Part shown: positions 34,506 to 46,709 of the stretch, in pieces
Layout: every line of letters starts with the position of its first letter
How positions within the stretch are numbered: position 1 is the first letter of the stretch
Assembly (NCBI GenBank): GCA_963682055.1
Contig: OY821743.1
Span: 15,535,566-15,599,565, forward strand
Source: Primula veris
Lineage: Eukaryota; Streptophyta; Magnoliopsida; Ericales; Primulaceae
Length of the DNA stretch: 64,000 nucleotides
Direction: 5' to 3'
The notes under the pieces: generated by a model
The model's input: only the letters and a program-made list of their open reading frames with translations
Told to the model about the DNA's origin: nothing
Database searches by the model: none
Program-made: the position numbers and the translations under genes

Positions 34506-37500
34506 GTACATTTATTTAAATATATATTGTTATCATATATAGTTTGTATTTTATTGTTATATATATGATGACATAACTCTCGTAAATGCGTTTTACTATC
34601 ATTACAATAATCGCATTCGGTAATCCGATTCAGTATCATTTATTGAAATTATGCGGGTTAAGTGAAAATTAGTGGCAAAATTTGGCATCCTCACCCAATT
34701 CTTGGCTTGGATTGGCTTGGCTTATGTGTGTGTGTGTGTGTGTGTGCGCATATGTATTTATGTTGTTGACTTGTTATTGGTTTATTTAGTTATTAAGTTC
34801 TGGAAGAGTTGCGTTTAATTGATTGTTGAAATGTCAGTGAGTTACCAATTATTATTTTTGTTTTGTTTTTCATCTTAGAGCTGATTTAAAAGATACCAGT
34901 TAGTTTCAATTTGTTTTTTTTTTGTTATGAAAAGTTTTGTGTTGAATATATTTTTGATAAATGCCAGTGAGTTACTTGTAATTGTGTTTGCTTTCACTTT
35001 ATTTATCATGAGTGTCATTTTTTTTTTTACAATTATTTTGCCGTTGTTTAGTTGTAGCTTACTGAGGCTTTATGGAAAATTTGGAAAAGTTTTGTTTTGA
35101 TTGGTTTTTAACAAGTCAGTGAGTTGCCAATTATTGTGTTCGATTTTACTTCATTCAGCATTAGTATCAATTTAAAGATTGATGCTTAATGCACCATATT
35201 GATACTTAGTGCTCCATAAATAGACCCATTCCCCTTATATTTATTATCAATTTCCCGGTAAAGCTATTTGTCATACAGATGGAATTGGTGTAAATTTCAT
35301 CGATTTTGTTAGTTATTAAATTTAAGAAAAAAATATTGTTTGAACTATCTGTTAAGAGATGCCAGTTCTTTATTAATTATTTTGTTTACTTTCACTTCAT
35401 TTATAACTAGTTTCAGTTTTTTTGTCCTGTTATGTTTGCCTTCCTCCGCAGTCCGCTCCACATAGAATCACATTGTTCTCATAGTTTTGGTGAAGTTATA
35501 AAATTTTAGAGAAAATTTTGTTTGAATTGGAAGTTACAAACTGTTATTTCTTTTCTAATATTTGAAAATTATTGTTTGAATTGGAATCACATTGTTTGAA
35601 AATTTTAAAGAACGCAAGTGAGTTACTAATTTTTGTGATTATTTTCACTATATATATCATCAGTATCAAATTTTACGTTTACTGTGGCCAGAATTGGCCT
35701 CGTTTTGTTGGACTAAAAAGTACCAATGAATAGTTCAGTTCTGACAGAAGTGAAAAGCAGTTGATGTAGAGTAAATTAAATGAAACATATTCTCTTATGG
35801 AAAAAGTGTGAATCCTGATACGTTCAAAAAGTCTATTTTTTCCTACTGAAGGTACATTTCGGTACTCTGAAATACATGTTTTACTTCAAAGTAGAAGTAC
35901 AGAAAATATATACTATTTATTAAATTGTTTGGTTGTAGGCAATATTGAGGTCTTGTTTGGTTGTAACTTATTTAGGCCTTGTTTGGTTGTAGCTTGCGAG
36001 GCCTTGTTTGGTTGTAGCTTATGAGGCCTTGTTTGGTTGTAGCTTTAGCTTATTGAGACCTACTTTTAAGCTTATCCAGACCTTGTTTGGCTGTAACTCT
36101 AATTTATTCAGTCCTTCTTTGATTGTAACTTTTGAGCTTATCTTTCTGCTTCGTTGTTCAAATATGACCTATATTTGGTTGACCAGCCAGTTTAAGAGCC
36201 ATGCTTTTCTGTTCTTTTGTCCTGAAAATGTTTGGAGCTTTAAGTTGGATTAGCCCAGTTTTCTTCTCAACTCAAATTTTCCAACTTACTTTCTTAAAAG
36301 CTCCGACCAAACATTCTGTAGGGGTCAAAAGACCAGAAAAGTCTACTGTGTCTGGTTGAAATCATTATCATAGTTATCCCCGCTTTCCCCATCTTTGCAG
36401 GCAAAGAAATGACCTTCGAATCAAACAACTATGTTGTCCAACCCCTTGGCCCAAACAGCTTCTCGGGTATCGACATCGCGTTGTTTAGCGCAGGAGGGTC
36501 AGTAAGTAAGGAGTATGGGCCGATAGCAGTGGAGAGCGGTGCAATCGTGGTGGATAACAGCTCGGCTTTTAGGATGGTTGAGGGTGTGCCTTTAGTGATA
36601 CCAGAGGTGAACCCGGAGGCTATGGCTGGGATTAAGGTTGGGAGTGGAAAGGGTGGTTTGATTGCTAACCCTAATTGTTCTACTATTATTTGTTTAATGG
36701 CCGCTACCCCACTTCATCGTCATGCCAAGGTATACATTTTGTTTTTCAAACATGTGTTTTTTGGGGATTTGGAGATTGTATAATGTTTGATTGCAGAAGT
36801 GCCGAACTTAAAATACATTTTATTAATTAATGACTGCTGACTGCTGACTGCTGACTGCTGAATGCTAGTAGAATTTGATTTTAGCAGATTGACTCTGCTT
36901 GATTAAGAATTCGAATGGTTCCACTATTGAGTTAGCATTTGAAGGCTACTACGCAAAATTAATTGGTGATTTGTGGTATCTTTTAGTACTCATATTAATA
37001 GCGCCTTTTAACTGTGGACAAAATTGACAGTTTTACAGCCAAACCGAGATACAGTCATGATATTGATTACTAATGCTGCAATTTGCGTTTAAATCAGGAT
37101 TAATTTACCCTATTTGATAATCTAGAACATATTTTGCACATTTTGGCTTGACCAAAAAATTATTGACTATTATGATTCAGAAATGCAAGTAAACTTTCTA
37201 GTGATTAGGAAGGTTTCACATCTTAGTAACACAGATCTGTTGATGGTTTATTTTCGCATTTTGACACTGTAATTGATGGATGCTGTTGCTGTTGTATTTA
37301 AAACTTTAAATTGCTGCTATTATTTGATGATGCAGGTTTTGCGCATGGTAGTTAGTACGTACCAAGCAGCGAGTGGTGCTGGTGCTGCTGCAATGGAAGA
37401 GCTTATACTGCAGACTCGTGAGGTTCTCCTATCATTAACCTTTTTATTACATTTTCGTGAGCATACTCCTTTATGTTTAATGCCTCTTTGCATCCTTTTA

Positions 37501-40500
37501 AACTATTTTTTTTCTGTTTAGGTCCTTGAAGGGAAGCCACCAACTTGCAATATCTTTAACCAACAGGTTTGTAATTCCTTATGGCTACTTCAAATAAAAT
37601 ATGTTTCTGTGCTTGCACATTTTTTTCCTCCTAAATGATACTACTATGCAATTACGATTTTCTATTATCAATTGTATATTGTACCATATTATGCATGAAC
37701 ATAATAAAAACCAGGAGCTTACTATAAGTTGTCACGGCTTAGCACTTAAATTCTTGCAGGGGTAGATTCAAAATTATATATATAAATATATATAAAAATT
37801 CATGTGTGTTTGTGAGTGTAATTTTTGGATCGGGGTAACTTGTTACCTTTTCAGTTTATGAGAGAATTTTTTTTAAACTATGAAGCATGTTTAGTATTAC
37901 CGTAACATAGAACAAACACTGTTTATACAGTGGACCCCACTCATCTGCTGTAAATTTAAGCTAATGACAACTCCATATACATACCAAAATCTTATATGTG
38001 GATTTGAGTTGACACATAAAACCAATGCAGAAATGTCTTATAATATGATATTGTTTTCAAATATTTCAGGGTGGTCATGGCCATCCCTGGACTCTTAATG
38101 TGCCCACCTGAATCCTTGTTTTAGTGGCGGAGTTAATTTTATGTTGAATATAATCATATTATTCGTACTATGCAGTATGCATTTAATCTTTTCTCCCACA
38201 ACGCACCAGTTATGTCAAATGGCTACAACGAGGAGGAGATGAAATTAGTAAAGGAGACCAGGAAAATCTGGGTAAGTTTATAAGATGCTGTTGTTAGTTT
38301 GCTTGTGATATTTCATTTATTATGTGATTTTCCCCTTTATTGGAAATTTGGAAGCTGTGGTTGATTTTAGGAGTTGTTCATACTATAAATCACATCATCT
38401 GTTTATTTTCTGGGTGAAATGCAGCAGTGCTCCATAAACTCTAGTTGAAGATTGTATATGGTTGAAGTCTTTAGTTGGTCCTTACAGTTTCAAATGTTGC
38501 ACTATTACTCCCCATAGTTTGAAGAAGTTACATCTACAGTCTCCATATATGATATTGCCGGTGCCATAGAAAGGGAATTACAGGTGTAATTGACTGAATC
38601 TATGGGGATCAACACTGTTAAAATTAAAACTGTGGAGACCGTATGTGCGACTAATTGGAACTATTGAGGACCGATATTGTTGCAACTGAAACTACTAGAC
38701 CAAATCAAGAAAAGATCCCTAGTATTGGGACCATATATGTAATTAAGCCTTTTTTCATGAGATCAGTTATTTCTTATTGTAGAATGACACGGATGTGAAA
38801 GTCACTGCAACATGCATAAGAGTTCCGGTTATGCGTGCACATGCTGAGAGCGTAAACCTCCAATTCGAGAGCCCCCTTGATGAGGTATTATTACAATACA
38901 ATGTGTCTGCCTTTACGGTGCTAATATGCATAATTGTATTCTGTGCTGATATTGACATTTCTATTCCGTTACTTACATTTTTTTTCCTACGACCATTTTA
39001 ATTGAAAGCAAGTTATTACATTCTGAGCCGTACATTATCTTGCTTCTGTTCATTACCAATAGTTCTCTGATGCACATTCTTTGCTTCTGTTGGTTTTCCC
39101 CTAATTGAGTATGATCTATATAACTAGTGAAATAGTGAATCTTAGTCGATAGTAATGGGAAAAATGTCCTTTGTTGCAATCCATACTTAAATTATGAGAA
39201 TCAATAATAGTCCCTCTTTCGCAAATTTATTGATAGTTTTTTCTATTTTAGGATGTCCTGTTTAAAATGGAATATTCCCAAAATGGATGACTGGAATGTG
39301 ATTAGGTTACTTAATTGGCGAAATCTGTGCAGAGGCGAATAGTTTTTTTTTTTTTTTTTTTACTAAATTGGATTGCAATTTTGACGAATACATATGTAAA
39401 CATTAGCCTTTTTAAAAAGAATGGGTTCCCCAGGCTTCCTTTTGATTAGGGGCGGAGATACTACCAATTTGGATGGGACCATGGTTTTAAATCACTTCAT
39501 TCCTTACCTTAATTAATTCTGTGTAAATTTAAATGCTATAGCAGTTCTTGCTTTTAGCTAAGCATGATCTGCAACATATTTACGGCTAAAGTTTGTCCTT
39601 TTGTATCTTCTCCTGATATTGGTTTAATCCCAATTTCGACTTGGATTACGATAGCCAAGTATTTGAAACTTTAAACAGGCCTAAATAAAATTACCATTTT
39701 GGATGAACCAATGGCTGACTTGGTTTTCCATAGGATGGACCAAGGTTTAAATTTAAAATTCAGCCTGTACCTTGAGCAATCCTTGCGTGTAGGCAATGGA
39801 AATTCGTGCAGTTAGCTACAAACATGTTCTGCAACATGTTAATGGAATGTATCTCTAAAACTTAGCAGGTCTATTTTTTCGTTTAGTCGAGCCATTTCTA
39901 ATTAAGAGACCAGGCCTGGTTTAATTTTGTGTCCTGTTTGTTGTTGTCAAGATTTTTGTTAATTACTTTTTCATTTCATAGAGATCTTCTATTGGAGGTA
40001 AAGTTCTAATGCTTCTCAATTCCTAGAAAAGTGCACGTGTTTCGACTTTAAGAAAAGAAAAAGATAGTACTCAAGATAGTTGACCCAACTGAAAAATACT
40101 TTGAAACATTATTCTGAATTGGTTCAAGTGAACAATATCCAACTACTAAGGTCGTAACGTGTAAATCTTATTTGAACGAGATATTGGTGAATATGTGGTT
40201 GATTATCTCGTACGATTACGAGAAATATACATAATTTGTATGTGGATATGCACCAGTGACATGACCGTACATGAATGTATTATGTATTATCGGGGAGCGA
40301 GTTAAGCCTCGGTAATTAATTAGTGGCACAAATCTAGGGATTTTTATCTATGAACACGCGTTTCATTAATTTCTGCTTAAATCCTTTTGATATCAATCTG
40401 TACAAGGGACAACCCCTAGAAAATTTCATAACAAAGCTGGAAAAACCCTATAGTTTCTGCTTTTTGAGGGGTAAACCAGGCCAGTTAGATGTGTGCTTGT

Positions 40501-41751
40501 TCATTTCTCACTTGTATCAACAAATAAGAGGAAATAATACATTCTACATCATATCTATTAGTATATTTTAAATGCTTGTCGACTGTCAGTGGGATGCTTC
40601 TGCCTTTTCGCCCAATCAGAAGTTGGCATCTGATTTGGTAAAACTGAAAGCAAGTTTATAATTTATTTGCTTTTTAAAGTAAAAGTAGATTCAGTTTTAG
40701 TTTTTATTTTTCATTTCGATATATACCCTTACAGTAATGCTAGCTATTTCTCATGTCTCCTTTCCAATACGGATGACTAGATAAGCATATATCGGGTTTT
40801 TCTGTAAGACCTGCTTCTAGAAACACCTTTTGAAATGTATGCACCAAAACACTATCATGGTGTATCTTTTAGAAACAGCTTTCAAGAAGTAATCTCAGTA
40901 TCAAACTAAGCTTCAGTAGCTGGATGTTGATGAAATGAGCTAAGAATTACCCCAGCTAGTTGCCACCCAACAACTCAAGGCAAACAGTTCTATATCAAAC
41001 GTGGTCATTCCTATGTTGAACAATGTTGAGTAGACCTTAATGTCGTTCTGGTTTTCTTCTTTCAATGATATGATATTTAGAAATTGCAGCCGAGTAATAA
41101 TGGTCATGCAGTTCTTCTTTTCACGGTACTATATATCTTTATCAATTGCTTTAGCGATTGTCTTATTAAATCAGCCCTTAGGCATATGCAAAAGCTTATG
41201 GTTTTCTATAGACTGGTTGCCCCTTTAACATTTTGTTATGTCATAATGTTATAACCAGGAAACAGCTAAGGAAATTCTGAAGAATGCTCCTGGTGTGGTT
41301 GTTATCGATGACCGAATTGCCAACCGCTTTCCCACCCCTTTGGAAGTTTCCAATAAGGATGATGTGGCAGTGGGTAGAATACGTCGAGATGTATCTCAAG
41401 ATGGAAATTACGGGTGAGTTTGTAATTCATATATTTTCAGTCTTAGGGGAAGGAACCAGGTGATGGCATTGTGGCTGTGCCTTCTCCGATAATGAAGAAA
41501 AAGAACATTTTGTTTAACATGTACTCAGTATTCAATAATATCAATTTTCATCTCCCTATATCAAAAAAAATTGTTTTCCTCGTTCCCCCACTCCCCAAAC
41601 TATTTCATATTTCCTTCATCATTCTCTTTTCAATTTTTCCATTAATTCCTCAATATATTCACTTTACAGTTTGGACATCTTTGTTTGTGGTGATCAAATA
41701 AGGAAAGGAGCAGCGCTTAATGCTATTCAGATAGCTGAGATGTTGCTATGA
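34283..41751 (+). CDS. ASD: aspartate-semialdehyde dehydrogenase, chloroplast (eight exons)
   Basis: ASADH reduces aspartyl-4-phosphate to aspartate-4-semialdehyde with NADPH, the branch-point step toward Lys, Thr, Met and Ile in plastids. Exons are 34283-34505, 36401-36729, 37336-37422, 37522-37566, 38176-38271, 38783-38884, 41259-41413 and 41670-41751. All introns are GT..AG and the frame is kept, giving 372 residues, about the length of the Arabidopsis enzyme. The N-terminus (to about residue 33) is rich in Thr, Ser and Arg with no acids, as in a transit peptide. GATGAVG (42-48) is the NADP-binding loop, NPNCS holds the catalytic Cys167, and RVPVMRAH (273-280) holds the active-site Arg and His. 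ATG at 34283 is the first in-frame start and follows AAACCCTAAC. The gene looks intact. Confidence 0.95.
34506..36400 (+). other. ASADH intron 1
   Basis: 1895 bp. It contains a TG microsatellite (34724-34745), several weakly repeated blocks with GTCAGTGAGTTAC words between about 34830 and 35640, and the MITE at 35948-36315. Confidence 0.8.
35948..36315. mobile_element. MITE (GGCCTTGTTTGG family) with tandem left ends in ASADH intron 1
   Basis: The left terminus GGCCTTGTTTGGTTGTAGCT is repeated four times in tandem at about 27-bp intervals (35948-36045). The right end reads ACTTACTTTCTTAAAAGCTC then CGACCAAACA, the inverted form. It matches the element in RDR1 intron 1. Confidence 0.5.
36401..36729 (+). 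CDS. ASD: ASADH exon 2 with catalytic cysteine
   Basis: Acceptor TTTGCAG; reads [47 protein letters not shown] and [15 protein letters not shown]. Cys167 in NPNCS is the acyl-enzyme nucleophile in this family. Donor GCCAAG|GTATAC. Confidence 0.95.
36831..36860. repeat. GACTGCT microsatellite in ASADH intron 2
   Basis: Four tandem 7-bp units (ctgactgctgactgctgact). Confidence 0.8.
37336..37422 (+). CDS. ASD: ASADH exon 3
   Basis: 29 codons, [20 protein letters not shown] to LQTRE; acceptor GATGCAG, donor [22 protein letters not shown] is strongly conserved in ASADH. Confidence 0.92.
37522..37566 (+). CDS. ASD: ASADH exon 4 (45 bp)
   Basis: 15 codons, [15 protein letters not shown]; acceptor CTGTTTAG, donor CAACAG|GTTTGT. 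A micro-exon that is easily missed by ORF scanning. Confidence 0.88.
38176..38271 (+). CDS. ASD: ASADH exon 5
   Basis: 32 codons, [20 protein letters not shown] to TRKIW; acceptor CTATGCAG, donor CTGG|GTAAGT. Confidence 0.9.
38783..38884 (+). CDS. ASD: ASADH exon 6 with catalytic histidine
   Basis: 34 codons, [20 protein letters not shown] then [14 protein letters not shown]; acceptor TTATTGTAG, donor [20 protein letters not shown] contains the substrate-binding Arg and the proton-transfer His. Confidence 0.93.
38885..41258 (+). other. ASADH intron 6
   Basis: 2374 bp. Two blocks (39440-39610 and 39690-39870) share ATGGGACCA/ATGGACCA, GTTTAAAT, GCAGTT and TGCAACAT words in the same order, suggesting an old internal duplication or paired repeat. 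The plus-strand ORFs at 40350 and 41040 have no domain. Confidence 0.6.
41259..41413 (+). CDS. ASD: ASADH exon 7
   Basis: [40 protein letters not shown] to GNYG; acceptor ATAACCAG, donor CGG|GTGAGT, phase 2. Confidence 0.93.
41670..41751 (+). CDS. ASD: ASADH exon 8 and stop
   Basis: Acceptor CTTTACAG; completes Gly, then [26 protein letters not shown] and TGA at 41749-41751. This is the canonical ASADH C-terminus. Confidence 0.93.
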
Positions 41752-44050
41752 GCAAGGTTTTATCGTCATTGACTCTCCATGAGATTTTTGCAATAAGCGG
41801 AAAAGGTTTTTTGGTATTGTATACGGTAGTTGTTTGCAAAATGGGGGTATGTGTCATGGAGATGGTATGCAGAAATAAGATTGACCATTTGTAGTTGAGA
41901 ACTAGTTAGGTTTGTAGGTTTCTGCTTCCATGTGGTGTCGTTTACATTTCCTCCCTCACATGTTTTCTCGAGAAAAAAGTTTGAGGTCCGTTTTTTGTGT
42001 TCACATGCATTCTGTAAGAATAGTTTTCTGATTAATTTAAAGAAAAGAGAGATTGTTTGGATTAATCGTATACTCGTTATTCGCCTGTTCTAGCATTTGA
42101 GCTGCAGAAAATAGTTGTGCAAATAGTTATGTTATCATACGTTCTCTGTTCAGTTTCATGCCGCAGCTAATAATTTGACATGACAGATACTTTCTATCTA
42201 CGATTTGAAAAAGTTCTTTTCTTATATTGCTGTGTGGTCGGTTTCCAACTATTAATTTTTCTTGTTCAATATAAAAAAAAGAAGATGTTGAAAATTAGAC
42301 GAGGTCAATGAATCATGAAGGTCTTAACTTGGTTCATTTGAAATACTACCCGAAACTTAAAGAATATTGAAGGTACAAAATTACAAAATTTTAAGTAGAT
42401 TTAAACTGTTAGTTTTTCCCTTTTTATAAGATTTTTTTTTTAACTTATGAAATGGGTTTGTTTGTAAAAAATATCACTAAGTTTGAATAAAGTAGGTAGC
42501 TCAAAATTTAACTTTCTCCTTTTTCTAGGTAGCATTATTTACTGAGCCTCTGCTCAAAATTTAACTTTGTTCTTGATAGTTTGTGTTTTTTTATGAGTCA
42601 GCATAACATCAGAACTTTTGGATAATCGAAATAGAAAATAGGTCTTTATCGCAGCAGACAAAGTTTGCCAAATCAACCAGGTTAGAACAAAATTCACTGC
42701 CTAAAATGTTCCATATTAAAAGGCTAAGATCCGCTTAGTTAAAGATCACTACCAGTCATGGGTTCAAAACGACCAAAGTGCCAAGCCGTATCACCAAGTA
42801 CAATAAGGAAGACGACACAAATTCATACTGACATTGCCGAGTTTCACAACTAAAAGAAAATAGCACGACTCTAAACGAGTTTCTTTTTTATTCCGAAAAC
42901 AAAATTAAATTTTGCCAATTCCTTCACGAGTCATTTGGTCAAAAACCCACAAATCTCCACTAGATAGATATGTGATATTTATTAGGATAATAAATCAGAA
43001 GACTCTCACTCGACATCCTTAGACAAACGCCATTGTTCTAGGTTCACTAAAGAAATCTAACATACATGGACGATCAAACTCATGAAAAAAGAGCAACATA
43101 CAACAATATAGAGAAAAGTGATGAAATGGAGTTAAAAGCAAAATGTCCTTGATCGAAAATGTTGGAAGCAAATTTGCAATCCTTTGACAGAAATGACAGT
43201 AAATCTGAAACTATAAACTGTGTGTATGCATATGGAGAAGCATTCTATTTCCATCACTTTTACTGCCTCATCATTTAGAAGAAATCACCTCTTGTGAGTG
43301 TATTATGAAATATGATGGAGAATATTGATTTATCAATTCATGGCAGTTGACAGTATATATATATATAACAATATTAGAAACGGTATATAACAGTAGTTAC
43401 AGTATGGCATCAATTTTGTAATTTTATGGTACTTGCCCATAACGGGATAAAACTTCCAATACTGACAGCACCAAGTACAGCCAAGGCGAGCTTTTATTAA
43501 AATTTCGGATGCAGTGACGGAACTAGAACTCAACTATTTGCGTGGGGGGCGGTCGTTATGAAGAACCTATAGTCTAAATTTGTCGAAACTAGTCGAAACA
43601 TGCGACATACATATTTTTTTTTGCAAAGGGTTCGAAAAAAATAAGCAGAGAGAAGCTGTCTATTGTTATTCTGGGGTTTTGAGTTTTAAATTATAGGTTT
43701 TTTGGTAATTCTCTAACTAGAATAATTAAGCAAAAAAAAAAAAAAAAAAAAACAGTAGAGGAGAGTTTCAAACCTATGACATATAGTTAGCTGTTGTGCA
43801 CCTATACCACTACGCTACTGAGCTTACAATTGGTATCGGGGGCTATAACTATATTTAACTCTAAATTTTAAAAAATTATATGTATATTTTTTTTTTTGAA
43901 AAATTCTGAGGTGACGGCGGTAACCCTTACCCTCCTAAATCAGCCCTTCTGGACCGGACCGGATGGATAATTTTATTAGGAAATATCCACTGCAGCTTAT
44001 TACACATTGTACCCAAAAGTCATTTTACATTGAACATTTTCCGTAATTTT
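41752..44050. other. ASADH 3' flank and intergenic DNA
   Basis: The 3' untranslated region probably ends within about 500 bp of the stop. Beyond it there is AT-rich DNA; a minus-strand ORF at 43333-43533 is unrecognised. A 20-bp A run lies at 43733-43752. Confidence 0.4.
43755..43830 (-). repeat. tRNA-like (SINE-type) segment
   Basis: On the minus strand TAAGCTCAGTAGCGTAGTGG is an excellent box A and, about 45 bp later, GGTTTGAAACTC is a box B variant; an A/T run follows. It reads as a pol III SINE head. Confidence 0.5.
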
Positions 44051-44052
44051 AT

Positions 44053-44304
44053 GCATAAGTTTAAAATTTTGGTTTCCTCATGTTGCTGATATTCTTACAT
44101 GAAAGCATGTACTTGTCAAATTAAATAGCATAAAAAGCATAAGTTTAAAATTTTGGTTTCCTCATGTTGCTGATATTCTTACATGAAAGCATGTACTTGT
44201 CAAATTAAATAGCATAAAAAGCATAAGTTTAAAATTTTGGTTTCCTCATGTTGCTGATATTCTTACATGAAAGCATGTACTTGTCAAATTAAATAGCATA
44301 AAAA
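44053..44304. repeat. three identical 84-bp tandem copies
   Basis: GCATAAGTTTAAAATTTTGG begins at 44053, 44137 and 44221. The three 84-bp units appear identical, so the amplification is recent. Each unit contains ACATGAAAGCATGT, a near-palindrome. Confidence 0.95.
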
Positions 44305-44830
44305 GCAAAGGAAGTACTTACAACTCAATATCACCATTTAGTACCGACCCAAACTCTACTAGACTTGAACCATAACCCGAGCTTATACCGTATCAAGTTT
44401 GGAGCGATTCATATCCGAATCAACGTCTAAACTCGTCCTAACCCATGCCCAAGCCTGAGGATAGACTTCGCACATAAATGTGTTCACCTATCTTCATGTG
44501 AGATTTAAATGAGATAAGACTTTAAATGATACCCGTATAAATTAATTAACTGAAATAAAATTTAAGGATGTCGAATATATATATTTATACACAATATTGA
44601 ATGATTGGAGTTTGGAGGTAACTTGACATTATCCAATGCGACAAATGTGTCACTTTCAAATTGTGTTGTGTAAAATGTATGTTTCATAAGCGGATTTGGA
44701 TATTGTATAAATGAATATGGGTAGCCGGTTTAATTAGTTCTTAGCTTTCTGTTCAATGAGAAGATCATAAAAGGATCCGTATAGAGTACTCTCAAGCCAC
44801 ATCCTTCTCACAGGTTAGGCCACAAAACCG

Positions 44831-45095
44831 CTTCGAAGTCGACTACATGACTTGTGGATTCTCGAATTTCCCTATAAGTAGGGATTACAACGTGGTATAT
44901 AATGTCCTTGACCATATTGTTTTTGTATCTCGCTATTTAGGGCCAATTACAACTTTTTTCTTGATTTAACTGGAGCTTAAAGCAAAAAGTTAGCATGAGT
45001 TGCAACAATTAATACTGGAAGTTCAACTAATAAGTTTAACGAGACGTATTGTTGTATGGTTAATAAAGTCTCTCTTTTTAGTGTGCAATTTCAAA
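44831..45095 (+). repeat. dispersed repeat, copy 1
   Basis: Text from CTTCGAAGTCGACTACATGA through GTTTAACGAGACGTAT is repeated at 63501-63840 with about 85-90% identity in the aligned blocks; copy 2 has an extra segment of roughly 100 bp. The original function is unknown. Confidence 0.75.
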
Positions 45096-45441
45096 GAAGA
45101 AAGGGGAAAATTTAAAGTTCCCTGGTTTTGTTGTTTTTGTCATCTAGTATATGTCTTAAATTCCATTTTTTATCGGTTTTAGCAAAGGGTCAACTTTAGT
45201 TTTATATCTCCTATGTGTTGGTTGACACATTTTGTTTGAAAGTACGTGCATTATCGCATCCGTTTCAGGCTTTTATCGAGGCATTACTTTTGTCTTATGT
45301 AAATTGCTTTTCATGCACATCCACTTGCTGTTTGGGACATGCATGTCTAACTACACTAGTCGTACCAGGGTTAGCAGCTTTCTACCCCCATTTACTTGCT
45401 AGTATAATTTCAAATAACTGGATTGCTCGGTAAAACATTAC

Positions 45442-45446
45442 AATTG
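45442..45446. repeat. target-site duplication AATTG (left)
   Basis: Identical AATTG follows the 3' LTR at 55584-55588; 5 bp is the copia target-duplication length. Confidence 0.9.
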
Positions 45447-46641
45447 TGTTAGGACCAGATTTCTGGTCTAAACATTATTTGTTGTCTATTGGTTTTCACT
45501 AAATTATCATAACTGTTTGTAAAGAACTAAGACAGTGTTGACAGGTTTCAAGCAATGTTGCAACCTCAGTTACAACCTACTAATTCAGTAGTGTTAGGTT
45601 TCAAGTACCAGTTGCAACCTCAATTACAACCTACTAAATCAGTAGTGTTAGGTTTCAAGTATCAGTTGCAACCTCAGTTCCAACCTGCTGTTCAGCAGTA
45701 TTCTGTTTAGTTCTGTAAATCTGCATAACTGTTCTTTATTGATTATTATTTGTTCTACAGTATGTAAGATATATTCTCATGTGATCTTAAAGGTTTAATA
45801 TGCGTAAATTGAGAATATCATAGTGTTAAAGAAAGATGTTTTCTAAAAGAAATAAAGAGATTAGTTTATGAGGTTATGTTTCCTTTTAATATGTATCTCT
45901 ACTATTATGCTTGTCCTTATCACGTGTTTTAATCTTTGGTCCTTATCATATTCAGTAAAGATACGTTTAAAGATTGATTGTTATATGGAGTTGAATATTT
46001 CATATGTTTATGAAAAGATATTATCTCTATATGTTTTCTTTCAAAGGAAAAGACTAACTCATACTTTCAAGCTTGTTACTAAACAGGTATTAGCCAATGA
46101 TGATTGAAGTCAATCCACGGTGTAGAATCAAGTAATACTTGGAAAGATTGGAGCCAATCAACAAAGTCAAAAGCAATCAAAAGATATTGAAGATAGAAGA
46201 TTGTTTTTACTTGCTTATATACTTAGTAACTTTAGCTTGTAAAAATTGTGTGCTCTAAATTATAAAGAACTCATTTTAGAGAGAATACACAAAGAGCTTA
46301 CAAAAGAAAACAATGGTGGGATGCCATTGATTTATAATTGATAGTTATGAAAGTAGGAGCAATATAGAGATAGGCAGAAAAACCTAGAGTGAGTCTAAGA
46401 ATTTTTCATTAAGACTTGAATCCTATATTGTAAGCTTTTTATAATATCATAATCTGGGTAAGTGCCCCGGAGACGTAGCCTAGTTAGGTGAACTCCGTTG
46501 TTAAATGTGCGTGTGAATTATTTCAAGTACATTTAACTTTACACAGTTCTGTCCATTAATACACTTGGTTCCAACTGTGGTTGCAACCTCACTTGGAACC
46601 TTACTGCAAAACTGCATCTAGAACAGCGGATAGGAATTTCA
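45447..46641 (+). repeat. 5' LTR (1195 bp)
   Basis: Starts TGTTAGGACC, ends GAATTTCA. Near its start, 45555-45710 holds three tandem about-55-bp units with TTGCAACCTCAGTT and AGTAGTGTTAGGTTTCAAGT. The ORF at 45868-46107 is incidental. Confidence 0.93.
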
Positions 46642-46643
46642 AC

Positions 46644-46655
46644 TGGTATCAGAGC
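46644..46655 (+). other. primer-binding site for initiator tRNA-Met
   Basis: TGGTATCAGAGC, two bases after the 5' LTR, is the standard copia PBS complementary to the 3' end of initiator tRNA-Met. Confidence 0.92.
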
Positions 46656-46709
46656 TTCACACTAGATCTTACTTAGTGTGGATCCTGTGTTATAGTGAAT
46701 ATAGACTTA

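Noticed and set aside
43333..43533. Minus-strand 66-codon ORF
   Set aside because: No recognisable motif and AT-rich; nothing around it suggests an exon.
44831..45095. F-box-associated domain remnant (GFSNFPISRDYNVVYNV-like reading)
   Set aside because: Resemblance to the GFGYD..DDYKVV pattern is slight and frames are broken in both copies; kept as an unclassified repeat.
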